From positions 1,054,001 through 1,118,000 of the forward strand of contig NZ_JBCJKP010000001.1 of the NCBI RefSeq assembly GCF_039503195.1: a stretch of 64,000 nucleotides of DNA, given 5' to 3'. The DNA comes from Streptomyces mirabilis (lineage in GTDB: Bacteria > Actinomycetota > Actinomycetes > Streptomycetales > Streptomycetaceae). The translations under genes were made by a program, and so were the position numbers. Positions 8,735-17,983 of the stretch are shown in pieces. The notes under the pieces are model-generated. The model made no database searches. It had not been told where the DNA came from and saw only the letters and a list, made by a program, of their open reading frames with translations. Position 1 is the stretch's first letter, and each line of letters starts with the position of its first letter.

Positions 8735-8872
8735 CTTCGCGTCTCAGGGGCCACATCCGTCTCGCGGAGCGCTCCCGCCTCAGGCGCCACACCCGTCTCA
8801 GCGACCGCTCCCGCCTCAGGCGCCACATCCATCTCGGGGACCGCTCCCGTCTCAGCGACCGCTCCCGCTAAG
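8735..8872 (-). repeat. 36-bp tandem repeats after the TPR regulator gene
   Basis: Two full units at 8771-8806 and 8807-8842 beginning GCTCCCGCCTCAGGCGCCACA-type sequence (first 20 bases identical), a half unit at 8843-8860 and degenerate units on both flanks. On the minus strand the repeats lie in a frame that opens with an ATG overlapping the regulator stop (ATGA, 8904-8907) and would encode a 12-residue repeat of the type GAVAETGVAPEA. That frame continues antisense through the SDR gene, where I do not believe it. Confidence 0.7.
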
Positions 8873-8903
8873 TCACCCACCGGACCGACCGCCGCACTCC
8901 CCG

Positions 8904-10316
8904 TCATGCGACCGCCCCCAGCACCGCACGGGACCTGCGCTCGAACTCCTGCACCATCGGCTCGTGGCGGCGTGGCTCCAAACGGGTACGGAAGTCGCGC
9001 AGGGCCTGGATCGACCGTTCACTGTGCACGGTACTGAGGGTGTCCAGCGCTTCGGTGGCCGTACCGACGGCCTCGTCGAGCCGGTCCTGCTGGAGATGCG
9101 CGGTCGCGAGCACCGAGCGGCTGATGGCCTGGCGTCTGCGCCGGTCGGCGTTCGCGCTCAGCGACTCGCTCGCCGTACGTTCGGCCTGGGCGGCGAGCCC
9201 CAGGTCACGGAAGCACAGGGCGGCCTCGGCCTGGAGATAGTGGTGGTCGAGGTAGCGCACCCAGACGGATTCCTGGTCGGGGCCCCGGCTCGTGTCCAGT
9301 TGCCCTTCCGCCAGGCGCAGCGCCTCCGAGGCCTCGCACGAGTGCCCCTGCGCGGCATGTCCGCGTGCCGCCATGGCGTACAGGCGCATCAGTCCGAGCG
9401 GGCTGCCCGCCCCCTTCGCGGTGGCGACTCCGGCCCGGGCCAGTGCCACCCCCTCGTCGGGGCGGCCGAGGTTGGTGGCGAGATGGGAGAGCCCGGCCAG
9501 GATCTGGCCGCCCAGCACCCGGTCGCGCCCTTCGGCGCACAGGCGCAGCCCCTGGATCATGTACCGCTCCGCGAGCCCGTACTCCCCCGCGTCGTACGAG
9601 CTCCAGCCGGCCATCGCTGCGAGGCGCGCGGCCGCGGCGTACAACTGCCGTTGCAGCTGTGGCGGGGTGCCGCGGCGCTGGAGCATGGGGACGACCTCGG
9701 TGGAGAGGTAGTGCACGATGCTGGTGCGCACCCCGCCACCGCCGTAGTGGTTGTCCATCTGGTCGAACATGGCGATCATCGCGTGTACCTGCTCGACCGG
9801 CCCGCCGCTCGTCACCGCCGTAGGGCGGAAGGCATCCTGCTGCTCCAACAGCCACAGCAGCCATTGGCGTTGGGGGTTCGTCAGCGCGGCGGCGACGAAG
9901 GGCACCGAGCCGAGGAGGCTGCGGCGGGAGATGTCGGTGGAGCCCAGTTCGGCCAGGGTGTGCAGGGTTTCCGCCACGTCTTCGCCGTAGACCAGGGCCC
10001 GGCCCGAGACCGGGCGCCGCTGATCGGAGGGGAAGCCGAGGTCCGCGGGCGACACGGCGCGGCCGAGCCGCCCGGAGAGCACGGCGGCGATCAACTCCGG
10101 TGTGGTGCCGCGTGGTTGCTGCCCCTGGAGCCAGCGGGTGACCGACGCCTTGTCGTAGTTGGAGTCCACGCCCTGGCGGCGGCCCAGTTCGTTGACCCTG
10201 AGGGCGAGGGAGGCGTAGGAGCAACCGGCTTCCTTGAGAGCGACCGCCAGCGCCGAGTTGGCCCCGCCAGGGCCCTTTCCCGCGCTCCTTGATTGTCCGT
10301 CGGTCACGGTGGCCAC
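8904..10316 (-). CDS. TPR-type transcriptional regulator (NsdA-like layout)
   Basis: 470 aa. The N-terminal 100 residues look like a divergent HTH (LALRVNELGRRQGVDSNYDK, then SVTRWLQGQQPRGTTPELI and VLSGRLGRAVSPADLGF), as in Streptomyces regulators of the NsdA type. From about residue 140 onward the protein is all-helical with regularly spaced A/L/Y/G patterns of tetratricopeptide repeats (ARLAAMAGWSSYDAGEYGLA, DLGLAAQAERTASESLSANA). Such proteins often set the timing of development or antibiotic production. It is transcribed divergently from the XRE gene with a palindrome between them. No transmembrane segment is evident. Confidence 0.75.
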   Translation of the reverse strand: MATVTDGQSRSAGKGPGGANSALAVALKEAGCSYASLALRVNELGRRQGVDSNYDKASVTRWLQGQQPRGTTPELIAAVLSGRLGRAVSPADLGFPSDQRRPVSGRALVYGEDVAETLHTLAELGSTDISRRSLLGSVPFVAAALTNPQRQWLLWLLEQQDAFRPTAVTSGGPVEQVHAMIAMFDQMDNHYGGGGVRTSIVHYLSTEVVPMLQRRGTPPQLQRQLYAAAARLAAMAGWSSYDAGEYGLAERYMIQGLRLCAEGRDRVLGGQILAGLSHLATNLGRPDEGVALARAGVATAKGAGSPLGLMRLYAMAARGHAAQGHSCEASEALRLAEGQLDTSRGPDQESVWVRYLDHHYLQAEAALCFRDLGLAAQAERTASESLSANADRRRRQAISRSVLATAHLQQDRLDEAVGTATEALDTLSTVHSERSIQALRDFRTRLEPRRHEPMVQEFERRSRAVLGAVA

Positions 10317-10468
10317 CCAGGTCTCACATCACGGTCCGTACGGCTGCGCCCGTATCTGCTGATCCAGCAATTCCGTTGCGACACAGCACAGTTGAACGTA
10401 TGCCGCCAGGGACTGTGCGACCGGTCGCCCGATCACTATGGTCGCCGACAGGCTCAACACGCAACCGG

Positions 10469-10489
10469 CGTTCTGATAATTTCAGAACG
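10469..10489. promoter_or_regulatory. Palindromic operator between divergent regulators
   Basis: CGTTCTGA (10469-10476) and TCAGAACG (10482-10489) are perfect 8-bp arms around TAATT, 78 bp before the XRE start and 153 bp before the TPR regulator start. The AT-rich core in very GC-rich DNA makes it stand out. It is a likely binding site for one of the two flanking regulators. Confidence 0.55.
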
Positions 10490-10566
10490 ATCCGCATCAC
10501 CCTGTCTCTGTCAACGACCGCGTGGCACACTGCACGCTGTGATACAGCCGTACCGGGAGGTAGGAC

Positions 10567-11433
10567 GTGAGTGACAACCGCTCGGGCGGCAGCGCACCCA
10601 CGGTCCTGCGGATGGTTCTCGGCAAGCGGCTGAGGCAGCTGAGGGAACAGGCGGGAGTGTCGTTCGAGGAGGCGGCACGGGCGATCGAGGTCACTCCACT
10701 GACGGTCCGCCGGATCGAGAAGGCCGAGGTCGGCCTCCGGATCCCCTATGTGAAGGAGTTGCTGCGCACCTACGGGGTGCCGGCGACGGAGATCGACGAC
10801 TTCCTCGCGCTGGCCCGGGAGGCCAACCAGCCGGGCTGGTGGTACAAGTACCGCGACGTGCTGCCCGAGTGGTTCAGCGCCTACGTGAGCCTGGAGAGCG
10901 AAGCCAGCGTCATCCGTCTCTACGAACCCCACTACGTCCCGGGCCTGTTGCAGACGAACGACTACGCCACCGCGCTCATGCGCGTGGGCTTCCCCAACGA
11001 GTCGAAGGAGGACGTCGCCCGTCGAGTCGCCCTGCGGACCAGGCGGCAGGACCTGCTCGCCAAGCCGGACGCGCCCGCCATATGGGCCATCCTCGACGAG
11101 ACGGTGCTGCGCCGGCCTGTGGGCGGGGCCGAGGTGATGCGGGCTCAGATCGACCGGCTGCACGAGGTCCTGGACATGCCGAAGGTCCGGATCCAGGTCA
11201 TGCGCTTCGGGGTGGGGGCACACCCCGGCGCCTTCGGCCCGTTCCACCACTTCCGCTTCGGCTTCTCCGAGCTGCCCGACGTCATCTACACGGAAAGCCT
11301 CGCCGGCGCGGTCTATGTCGACCGGCCCGGCGACGTCGTCACCTATCTCGAAGTACTGGACCGGATGTCCGTGCAGGCGGAACCGGTCGCTCGGACCAGG
11401 GCCATCCTGGCTGAATTGCGTAAGGAGTTGTGA
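10567..11433 (+). CDS. XRE-family regulator with DUF5753 domain
   Basis: 288 aa. Residues 10-70 are an XRE helix-turn-helix (LGKRLRQLREQAGVSFEEAA, ITPLTVRRIEKAEVG-like). The C-terminal DUF5753 (Scr1-type) domain shows YEPHYVPGLLQTNDYATALM, RQDLLAKPDAPAIWAILDE and VQAEPVARTRAILAELRKEL. The GTG start has GGAGGTAG upstream. It sits 3 bp before a DUF397 gene, the standard Streptomyces pairing in which the small protein is thought to modulate the regulator; some authors treat these pairs as toxin-antitoxin-like. Confidence 0.93.
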   Translation: MSDNRSGGSAPTVLRMVLGKRLRQLREQAGVSFEEAARAIEVTPLTVRRIEKAEVGLRIPYVKELLRTYGVPATEIDDFLALAREANQPGWWYKYRDVLPEWFSAYVSLESEASVIRLYEPHYVPGLLQTNDYATALMRVGFPNESKEDVARRVALRTRRQDLLAKPDAPAIWAILDETVLRRPVGGAEVMRAQIDRLHEVLDMPKVRIQVMRFGVGAHPGAFGPFHHFRFGFSELPDVIYTESLAGAVYVDRPGDVVTYLEVLDRMSVQAEPVARTRAILAELRKEL

Positions 11434-11436
11434 TCC

Positions 11437-11682
11437 ATGGGATCCAAGGGCCCCATCTACAGTGGCATGCCGGCCGTCGACCTGGGCACCGAGGGCTGGG
11501 AGAAGCCCTGGAGCGGTACGAACGGCGGGAGTTGTGTCGAGGCCAAGCGGCTGCCCGACGGCAGTGTGGCCTTCCGCCAGTCCACGGACCCGGACGGGCC
11601 CGCGCTGGTGTACACCCGGGACGAGATGATCTCGTTCCTCGAAGGCGCGAAGTCCGGCCAGGCCGACTTCCTCGTCGCCTGA
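11437..11682 (+). CDS. DUF397 small protein
   Basis: 81 aa partner of the XRE-DUF5753 gene 3 bp upstream. The DUF397 signature is clear: W near residue 24, GGSCVEAKRLPDGSVAFRQS, then DPDGPALVYTRDEMISFLEG. Members are small, soluble and usually encoded next to this kind of HTH protein. Confidence 0.92.
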   Translation: MGSKGPIYSGMPAVDLGTEGWEKPWSGTNGGSCVEAKRLPDGSVAFRQSTDPDGPALVYTRDEMISFLEGAKSGQADFLVA

Positions 11683-11895
11683 GGCGCCGGCAGACCGCCT
11701 GAGGCCGGGAGAGCCGTCCGCCCCTCGGGCAACCACCGGAGCCGCACCGTCACCACGCCCGCACCACCACTACGCCCGCACAACCGGACAACCCGCACGC
11801 CCCCTCCCGCCGTGCGGGTCGTCCGTTCACACTGAGGGAATCGGTCGTCCCGGAGGGAGCGGTATGCGCGCCGGTCCTTGTCGCGAGGAGCGGGG

Positions 11896-12372
11896 ATGAT
11901 CCTCGGCCAGGCCCTCGCCCAGTGCCGGACCCTGGTCGTCGACGGTCCGGACGGCATCGGCAGAGGCGCCCTGATCGCCGAGCTGGCCCGGCACGGTTTC
12001 CTGGTCCGGCTCTGCCGCGGGCCCCTCCATCACGTGGACCCCACCCAGCCGTACCGCGAACTCCTCGCCGCGTCCGGCCGGTTGGCCGTCGACGGCAGTC
12101 TCGTCCACGAGCTGGTCTACGGACCGCTGCGCCGCGGACGCTCCCGGGTGACCTGGATCCAGGCCCTCGACTTCGCCGAAGCAGTGGCGGAACGCGACGG
12201 AGCCCTCGTCCATGTGACCGGGGAGACGGACGACACGGAGGCGGTCGACGCGTACGAGCGGGCGCTGCACACCCTCGCCCAGCATGTTCCCGTGGTGACC
12301 CTGGAGGCCAAAGACCTCGGCCACCCCATCCGCGGCCCTGCCTGCCCGGAGCATCAACTCGAGCTGCGCTAG
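11896..12372 (+). CDS. P-loop kinase-like protein with altered Walker A
   Basis: 158 aa. The N-terminal VVDGPDGIGRGALIAELARH resembles the P-loop of thymidylate kinases (GxDGxGKST), but the invariant K is R and the following S/T is G. Later segments (HELVYGPLRRGRSRVTWIQA, then GALVHVTGE) match the lid and central strand region of small dTMP-kinase-like proteins. I infer a degenerate nucleotide kinase that may bind but not phosphorylate. GAGGAGCGGGG before the ATG at 11896 fixes the start over an in-frame ATG 18 nt earlier. It lies between the DUF397 gene and a methyltransferase, all on one strand. Confidence 0.6.
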   Translation: MILGQALAQCRTLVVDGPDGIGRGALIAELARHGFLVRLCRGPLHHVDPTQPYRELLAASGRLAVDGSLVHELVYGPLRRGRSRVTWIQALDFAEAVAERDGALVHVTGETDDTEAVDAYERALHTLAQHVPVVTLEAKDLGHPIRGPACPEHQLELR

Positions 12373-12426
12373 AGGCAGTTGACGGTAGGTTAGCGACAGA
12401 CCGCGTGACGGAGGCAGGAGACATCC

Positions 12427-13236
12427 ATGGCAGACGGCCGACCCAACCCCGACCAAGAGGCGTTGTCCAAGATCGACACCACGGTGCCGCACTCGGCCCG
12501 CATCTGGAACTACTGGATGGGCGGGAAGGACAACTACGAGGTCGACCGGATCGCGGGCGACGCCTACCGCGAGGTCGCGCCGAACATCGAGACGATGGCC
12601 CGGGCCTCGCGCGAGTACCTGATCCGGACCGTGACCTTCGTCGCCGGTGAGCTCGGCATCCGCCAGTTCCTGGACATCGGCACCGGTCTGCCCTCGTACG
12701 ACAACACCCACCAGGTCGCCCAGCGGGTGGCGCCCGAGTCGCGCATCGTCTACGTGGACAACGACCCCCTGGTGCTGCGTCACGCCCAGGCGCTGCTGAC
12801 CAGCACTCCCGAGGGCGTCACCAACTACATCGACGCGGATCTGCACGAGCCCGAGAAGATCGTCGAGGCGGCGAGCCGGATCCTGGACTTCGACCGGCCC
12901 GTCGCCCTGATGCTCATGGGCATCCTCGGTCACATCCAGGACTACGAGGAGGCCAAGTCGATCGTCCGCACCCTCCAGGCCGCCCTGCCCTCCGGCAGCT
13001 ACTTCGTCCACTACGACAGCACCGACACCGACGCCGCGCTCAAGCAGGCCCAGCAGGGTTACGACGACACGGGCGCCGTCCCCTACGTGCTGCGCAGCCC
13101 GGAGCAGATCACCGCGTACTACGAGGGCCTGGAGCTGATCGAACCCGGCATCGTCTCCTGCCCCCTGTGGCGCCCCGAGCCCGGCACCGCACCGGAGCCC
13201 ACGGACGTGCACGGCGGGGTGGCGCTCAAGCCGTGA
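12427..13236 (+). CDS. SAM-dependent methyltransferase (PF04672/DUF574 type)
   Basis: 269 aa. The family hallmark N-terminus is present (SARIWNYWMGGKDNYEVDR), followed by the AdoMet-binding FLDIGTGLPS, the acidic end of strand 2 (RIVYVDNDPLVL) and LMLMGILGHI. This family is abundant in Streptomyces, often beside XRE-DUF397 pairs as here, and its substrate is unknown. Its TGA abuts directly the stop codon of the convergent FAD oxidase gene. Confidence 0.92.
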   Translation: MADGRPNPDQEALSKIDTTVPHSARIWNYWMGGKDNYEVDRIAGDAYREVAPNIETMARASREYLIRTVTFVAGELGIRQFLDIGTGLPSYDNTHQVAQRVAPESRIVYVDNDPLVLRHAQALLTSTPEGVTNYIDADLHEPEKIVEAASRILDFDRPVALMLMGILGHIQDYEEAKSIVRTLQAALPSGSYFVHYDSTDTDAALKQAQQGYDDTGAVPYVLRSPEQITAYYEGLELIEPGIVSCPLWRPEPGTAPEPTDVHGGVALKP

Positions 13237-14634
13237 TCAGGTGCGCGGCGCCGGGTGGATGTTCAGGTTGAGGCGGAACAGGTTGTCCGGGTCGCGGTCG
13301 GCCTTGATTCGGGCCAGGCGGGCGTAGTTGTCGCGGTAGCTGGCCCGTACGCGCTCCTGGCCCTCGTCCATCATCATGTTCACGTAGGCCCCGCCCGCGG
13401 AGTACGGGTGCAGGGCGTCGGAGTAGTCGACGCTCCACCGCTTGACGCGCTCGGCGCCGGCCGGATCGGAGTCCACGCCCGCGTAGACGGTCGCCCAGCG
13501 CGCGTTCCGGTAGCTCCAGGCGGTGTCCGCCGGTGCGATGTCGTGGACGGCGCCGTCGATCGGGTACAGGTGCATCGTCGATTTCCAGGTCGGCGGTTCG
13601 GTGCCGTATCCGAGGTGTGACGCGACCGCCTCGTCGGGGATCTCGTCGACGAAGTCCGCGCGCCAGTACCACTGGTCGCCGGGCGGGTAGATCCCGTCGA
13701 ACGCGGACTGGAGCGCGGGGTACGGCATCGGCGCGGCTCCGTGCAGCAGCGGCTCGGGCACGGCGTCGAGGAGAGGTGCCATCTCCGCGGCCGCCGCCTC
13801 GGTGTCGTCCCCGACGCGACACCAGACGACCCCGCAGACCTTGCGCAGATGGATCTCCTCGGGGAACGGCGGGCCGGGCGGCACGGAGCCGAACAGGAAG
13901 AAGGCGTTCAGTTCGCGGGGGGCGTCCGGGAGGAAGTCTCGATAGGTGGTGAGGACTTCGGCGCCGACTTCGGCGGGCCAGAAGGTGGGGCCGGCGACGA
14001 CGGTGCTCACCTCACGCAGCCGGAACAGGAACGAGGTGACGACTCCGAAGTTGCCGCCGCCCCCGCGGATCGCCCAGTACAGGTCGGTGTTCTCCGTGTC
14101 GCTCGCGCGCACGCGCTCGCCGCTCGCCAGGACGAGGTCGGCCGCCAGGAGATTGTCGACGGTCAGCCCGTACTTGCGGGAGAGATGCCCGATGCCGCCG
14201 CCCAGGGTGAGGCCGGCGACTCCCGTCGTGGAGATGATGCCGGCGGGTGTGGCCAGACCGTACTCGTGGGTGGCACGGTCGACCTCGCCCCACACACAGC
14301 CGCCTCCGACCCGTACCGTACGGGCCCCCGGATCGACCTCGATGTCCTTGAGCGGTGAGAGGTCGAGGACCACGCCGTCGTCGCAGACCCCCAGGCCCGC
14401 GCCGTGGTGGCCGCCGCCCCGCACGGCGAGCGGGAGGCCGTGGTCGCGGGCGAAGCCGATGACGTGGGAGACGTCCTCGGCGCTGGTGCACCTCGCCACC
14501 AGGGCGGGCCGCCGGTCGATCATCGCGTTGTAGACGGTGCGTGCCTCGTCGTACCCGGAGTCGCCGGGACCGATCAACTGCCCCTTGAATGCCGTCAGTT
14601 CCTGGCGCGCTGCCGCTGCCGTCGTGATGGACAT
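13237..14634 (-). CDS. FAD-linked oxidase (BBE-like)
   Basis: 465 aa with FAD_binding_4 in the first half (VRGGGHHGAGLGVCDDGVVL, GLTLGGGIGHLSRKYGL) and a C-terminal BBE segment (YVNMMMDEGQERVRASYRDN, RIKADRDPDNLFRLNLNI). The histidine of RGGGHH is the usual covalent FAD site; at the place where berberine-bridge enzymes have a second linking cysteine the sequence reads ATPAGIIS, so I expect single rather than double covalent attachment. Such enzymes oxidise sugars, alkaloids or polyketide alcohols. GGGGGAGAC precedes the ATG. No signal peptide. Confidence 0.9.
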   Translation of the reverse strand: MSITTAAAARQELTAFKGQLIGPGDSGYDEARTVYNAMIDRRPALVARCTSAEDVSHVIGFARDHGLPLAVRGGGHHGAGLGVCDDGVVLDLSPLKDIEVDPGARTVRVGGGCVWGEVDRATHEYGLATPAGIISTTGVAGLTLGGGIGHLSRKYGLTVDNLLAADLVLASGERVRASDTENTDLYWAIRGGGGNFGVVTSFLFRLREVSTVVAGPTFWPAEVGAEVLTTYRDFLPDAPRELNAFFLFGSVPPGPPFPEEIHLRKVCGVVWCRVGDDTEAAAAEMAPLLDAVPEPLLHGAAPMPYPALQSAFDGIYPPGDQWYWRADFVDEIPDEAVASHLGYGTEPPTWKSTMHLYPIDGAVHDIAPADTAWSYRNARWATVYAGVDSDPAGAERVKRWSVDYSDALHPYSAGGAYVNMMMDEGQERVRASYRDNYARLARIKADRDPDNLFRLNLNIHPAPRT

Positions 14635-14770
14635 ACGTCTCCCCCGCCTGGGGGCCGGTTTCAGGGCACCCGTGTCCGGGGCCTTGGCTCCAGTCTCTCT
14701 CCGATGGATCCGACGCGCCTGTTCTGCGCAACCGCTGGGGCGGGTGGTCCCCGCCCCTCGGTCGCCGTGA

Positions 14771-15286
14771 TCACGTCACGGCGATCACGGCCTCCGTGCC
14801 ATGACGGGACACCGCGAGCGCCGGTTCCGGCAACGCCTCCTGACGCGGCGTCCGGCGCGCCTCGCGCAGGCTGGGCATGGGCGTGGTCGGGACCAGCGGA
14901 GCATGCTCGGCGGCGCGGGCCCGCCAGGAGAACCAGATGATCTTGCCACCGGCGCCGGTGGCGCAGCAGCCCCAGCCGTCGCTGAGTGCGGCGATCTGCG
15001 CCAGACAGCCCTGGGGCTCGTTGTGCGGGCGCAGATCCTGGTCGTTGTCGGAGACCGCGGTGATGAGGTGGGAACCGTTCCACCACATCTCGATGGTGGT
15101 GTTCTTGTCCGTCGCGTGCCGGTCGATCGTGTGCAGCAACGCTTCCGCACAGTGACAGACGGAATCGACGAGCGTATCCAGGTTCCAGTACCGGAGATGG
15201 GCCCCCAATATGCGCTTGACCTGGCCAACCCGCTCCGGGCTGACCTCCACGTCGAGGTGGTAGTAGCAGGGCACTGCAGGTTTCAT
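14771..15286 (-). CDS. Divergent HATPase-type ATP-binding protein
   Basis: About 171 aa starting MKPAVPCYYHLDVEVSPERV. The overall order of elements is that of RsbW-like ATPases: a helix (SVCHCAEALLHTIDRHA) in N-box position, VSDND for the G1 site, SDGWGCC and GGKIIWFSW at the end. The N-box lacks the canonical asparagine and there are unusual cysteines (PCYYH, SVCHC, GWGCC) that could be redox- or metal-sensitive. The C-terminal 40 residues are variable. The start at 15286 is set by GAGGAGCC; it is divergent from the DUF5133 gene. Confidence 0.75.
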   Translation of the reverse strand: MKPAVPCYYHLDVEVSPERVGQVKRILGAHLRYWNLDTLVDSVCHCAEALLHTIDRHATDKNTTIEMWWNGSHLITAVSDNDQDLRPHNEPQGCLAQIAALSDGWGCCATGAGGKIIWFSWRARAAEHAPLVPTTPMPSLREARRTPRQEALPEPALAVSRHGTEAVIAVT

Positions 15287-15590
15287 CTTCGTTGGCTCCT
15301 CACGGCGAAGCTCTCGCCTCTCCTCGCCCTTCTCGGACCGAGCCCCGATCACGAAGCGTGAGCACTGATCGCTTTTGAGTCATTCCCAGAGTGCGAGCAC
15401 TACTCCGTTCGTGCAACACGAGAGCCCGACCCCATGTGATTGAAGAGCCAACAAGACGCTGAGTGTCCGTGCGGGCACCATGAGTGAGGGCACCGCCCTC
15501 CGTAATGGGCCGGTGCCCTTCCGTGCACGGCCCTCCGGCATCAGCCGGGTGTCCCGTGCGCAGTCGCGAGAGTGGAAAGGTGACCGGCCC
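15287..15590. other. 304-bp divergent intergenic region
   Basis: Region between the divergent HATPase and DUF5133 genes, of lower GC than its surroundings near 15360-15470. It should hold both promoters. I see no convincing RNA gene or long palindrome. Confidence 0.4.
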
Positions 15591-15902
15591 ATGCTGCTTC
15601 CTGCCAAAGCCGAGGTCGCCAGGCATCTGGAGCAATACCGGGCCTGGGAACGCCTGTTGCTCGTGGCCCCCGCCGACCACACGGTGCGGGGCAACTTCGA
15701 GAACGCGGGGTACACCCTGTGCGTGCTGATGGGAAAGCGCTGCGCGCGGGAGGCGGTGGACGCCGCCGAGCACTATCTGCGGGACGAGGCACCGGCTGCC
15801 GCGCTGTCGTCGATGACGGTGGCGCACGGCGCGCGGGGCTCTCAGCTCTCCCAGGAGCCTCCGGGGCGGGGAGCGGGTCGAGCGGTCGGCAGGCGTCGCT
15901 GA
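15591..15902 (+). CDS. DUF5133 protein
   Basis: 103 aa starting MLLPAKAEVARHLEQYRAWE. DUF5133 proteins are small Streptomyces proteins that begin M(L)LP and continue with a charged helix; the segment TLCVLMGKRCAREAVDAAEH also fits. The last 25 residues are low-complexity G/R/P. AAAGGTG precedes the ATG. Function unknown. It lies 77 bp upstream of glgE but is probably separately expressed. Confidence 0.75.
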   Translation: MLLPAKAEVARHLEQYRAWERLLLVAPADHTVRGNFENAGYTLCVLMGKRCAREAVDAAEHYLRDEAPAAALSSMTVAHGARGSQLSQEPPGRGAGRAVGRRR

Positions 15903-15979
15903 GGCGGACCGTGGTGTCGGGAATTTTCGGTGCAGCTCTGAACCGAGGGGGCAGGGCGCGAGGACGGCGGAGGCGAAAC

Positions 15980-17983
15980 ATGGAGGCACATCCGGCCCAT
16001 GGCCGTGACCCGATCGGCCGTATCCCGATCGTGGACGTCCAGCCGGTCGTCGAGCACGGCCGGCGCCCCGCGAAGGCGGTCGTCGGGGAGACCTTCGAGG
16101 TCACCGCCACCCTCTTCGGCGAGGGCCGGGATGTGCTCGGCGCCGAAGTCGTCCTGTGCGACCAGAGCGGCCGGCCCGGCCCGCGCGCCCCGATGCGTGA
16201 ACTCGCCCCGGGCACCGACCGCTGGGGCGCCGAGGTCACACCGGAATCCGTGGGCCACTGGACCTGTCTGGTGGAGGCCTGGAGCGATCCCGTGGCCACC
16301 TGGCGCCACACCGCCGCGATCAAGGTCCCGGCCGGGATCGACGCCGGTCTGGTCCTGGAGGAGGGCGCCGCGCTGTACGAGCGGGCCGCGGACGCGGTAC
16401 CGGACCCGGCCGGCCAAGCGGTCGTACGCGCCGCGGCGCACGCCCTGCGCGACGACTCCTGGCGGCCGACGGCCCGTCTCGCCGCCGCCCTGGCCCCGGA
16501 AGCGGTCGCCGTTCTCACCGCACACCCCCTGCGCGAACGGGTCTCCCGCTCGCTGCCGATGCCTCTGCTCGTGGAACGGAAGCGGGCGTTGTACGGCGCC
16601 TGGTACGAGTTCTTTCCGCGTTCGGAGAGCGGACAGCTCGATCCGCCGGTGCACGGCACGTTCCGCAGCGCCGCCGAACGCCTGCCCGCCATCGCCGGGA
16701 TGGGCTTCGACGTCGTGTACCTCCCGCCCATCCACCCCATCGGCACCACCTTCCGCAAGGGCCCCAACAACAGCCTGTCGGCGAGCCGTCGGGATGTCGG
16801 CGTGCCCTGGGCGATCGGTTCTCCCGAGGGCGGCCACGACGCGATCCACCCGGATCTCGGCACGATCGACGACTTCGACGCGTTCGTGCGCCGGGCCACG
16901 GAACTGCGGCTCGAGGTCGCCCTCGACTTCGCGCTCCAGTGCTCGCCGGACCATCCGTGGGTGCAGAAGCATCCCGAGTGGTTCCACCACCGGGCGGACG
17001 GGTCGATCGCGTACGCGGAGAATCCGCCGAAGAAGTACCAGGACATCTATCCGATCGCCTTCGACCAGGACATGCCGGGGCTGATCCAGGAGACGCTGCG
17101 GGTGCTGCGGCACTGGATGGACCACGGTGTGCGGATCTTCCGCGTCGACAACCCGCACACCAAGCCGGTCGTCTTCTGGGAGCGGGTCATCGCGGACATC
17201 AACCGCACCGACCCGGACGTGATCTTCCTGGCCGAGGCGTTCACCCGGCCCGCGATCATGCACACGCTCGCGGCGGTCGGCTTCCAGCAGTCGTACACCT
17301 ATTTCACCTGGCGCAACACCAAGCAGGAGCTGACCGACTACCTCACCGAACTGTCGGGCGCAACGGCCGCCTTCATGCGGCCCAACCTCTTCGTGAACAC
17401 CCCCGACATCCTGCCCGGCCATCTCCAGCGGGGCGGCCGGCCCGCCTTCGAGGTACGCGCCGTGCTCGCCGCCACCCTCTCGCCCTCGTGGGGGGTCTAC
17501 GCCGGGTACGAGCTGTGCGAGAACGCTCCGGTCGGGCCCGCAAGCGAGGAGTACCGGAACTCCGAGAAGTACGAACTGCGTCCCCGTGACTGGGAGTCCG
17601 CCGCGCGCGAGGGCCGCACGATCGCACCGCTGATCACGGAGCTGAACCGGATCAGACGGCGCCACAAGGCTCTGCACGCGCTACGGAACCTGCACTTCCA
17701 CCAGACCGACAACGAGGCCCTGATCGCCTACAGCAAGCGCTCGGGCGACGACACGGTCGTGGTGGTGGCCAACCTCGACCCCCACCACACCCAGGAGGCG
17801 ACGGTCTCGTTGGACATGCCGCGACTCGGCCTGGACTGGCACGAGTCCGTGCCCGTGCACGACGAGCTCACCGGCGAGACCTACCGCTGGGGCAGGGCCA
17901 ACTTCGTGCGACTGGGGCCGGGCGGTGCGCATGTCCTCGCCGTCGACACCTCACCGCGGATCGGAGGGTCACCCACCACATGA
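15980..17983 (+). CDS. glgE: Alpha-1,4-glucan:maltose-1-phosphate maltosyltransferase
   Basis: 667 aa, the usual GlgE length. It transfers maltose from maltose-1-phosphate to alpha-1,4-glucan. An N-terminal beta domain ([20 protein letters not shown]) and helical insert precede a GH13 barrel. The catalytic residues are visible as D390 (RVDNPHTKP), E419 (FLAEAFTRP) and D476 (NTPDILPG); the 29- and 57-residue spacings equal those known for Streptomyces coelicolor GlgE1. CGGAGGCGAAAC precedes the ATG at 15980. The stop overlaps the treS start (ATGA). First gene of the glgE-treS-pep2-glgB operon. Confidence 0.96.
   Translation: MEAHPAHGRDPIGRIPIVDVQPVVEHGRRPAKAVVGETFEVTATLFGEGRDVLGAEVVLCDQSGRPGPRAPMRELAPGTDRWGAEVTPESVGHWTCLVEAWSDPVATWRHTAAIKVPAGIDAGLVLEEGAALYERAADAVPDPAGQAVVRAAAHALRDDSWRPTARLAAALAPEAVAVLTAHPLRERVSRSLPMPLLVERKRALYGAWYEFFPRSESGQLDPPVHGTFRSAAERLPAIAGMGFDVVYLPPIHPIGTTFRKGPNNSLSASRRDVGVPWAIGSPEGGHDAIHPDLGTIDDFDAFVRRATELRLEVALDFALQCSPDHPWVQKHPEWFHHRADGSIAYAENPPKKYQDIYPIAFDQDMPGLIQETLRVLRHWMDHGVRIFRVDNPHTKPVVFWERVIADINRTDPDVIFLAEAFTRPAIMHTLAAVGFQQSYTYFTWRNTKQELTDYLTELSGATAAFMRPNLFVNTPDILPGHLQRGGRPAFEVRAVLAATLSPSWGVYAGYELCENAPVGPASEEYRNSEKYELRPRDWESAAREGRTIAPLITELNRIRRRHKALHALRNLHFHQTDNEALIAYSKRSGDDTVVVVANLDPHHTQEATVSLDMPRLGLDWHESVPVHDELTGETYRWGRANFVRLGPGGAHVLAVDTSPRIGGSPTT

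Noticed and set aside
7741..8740. Long open frame antisense to the SDR gene, continuing the repeat frame from 8907
   Set aside because: It lies fully opposite a well-supported enzyme gene with all motifs, and has no domain of its own; only its repetitive start is mentioned as a possibility.
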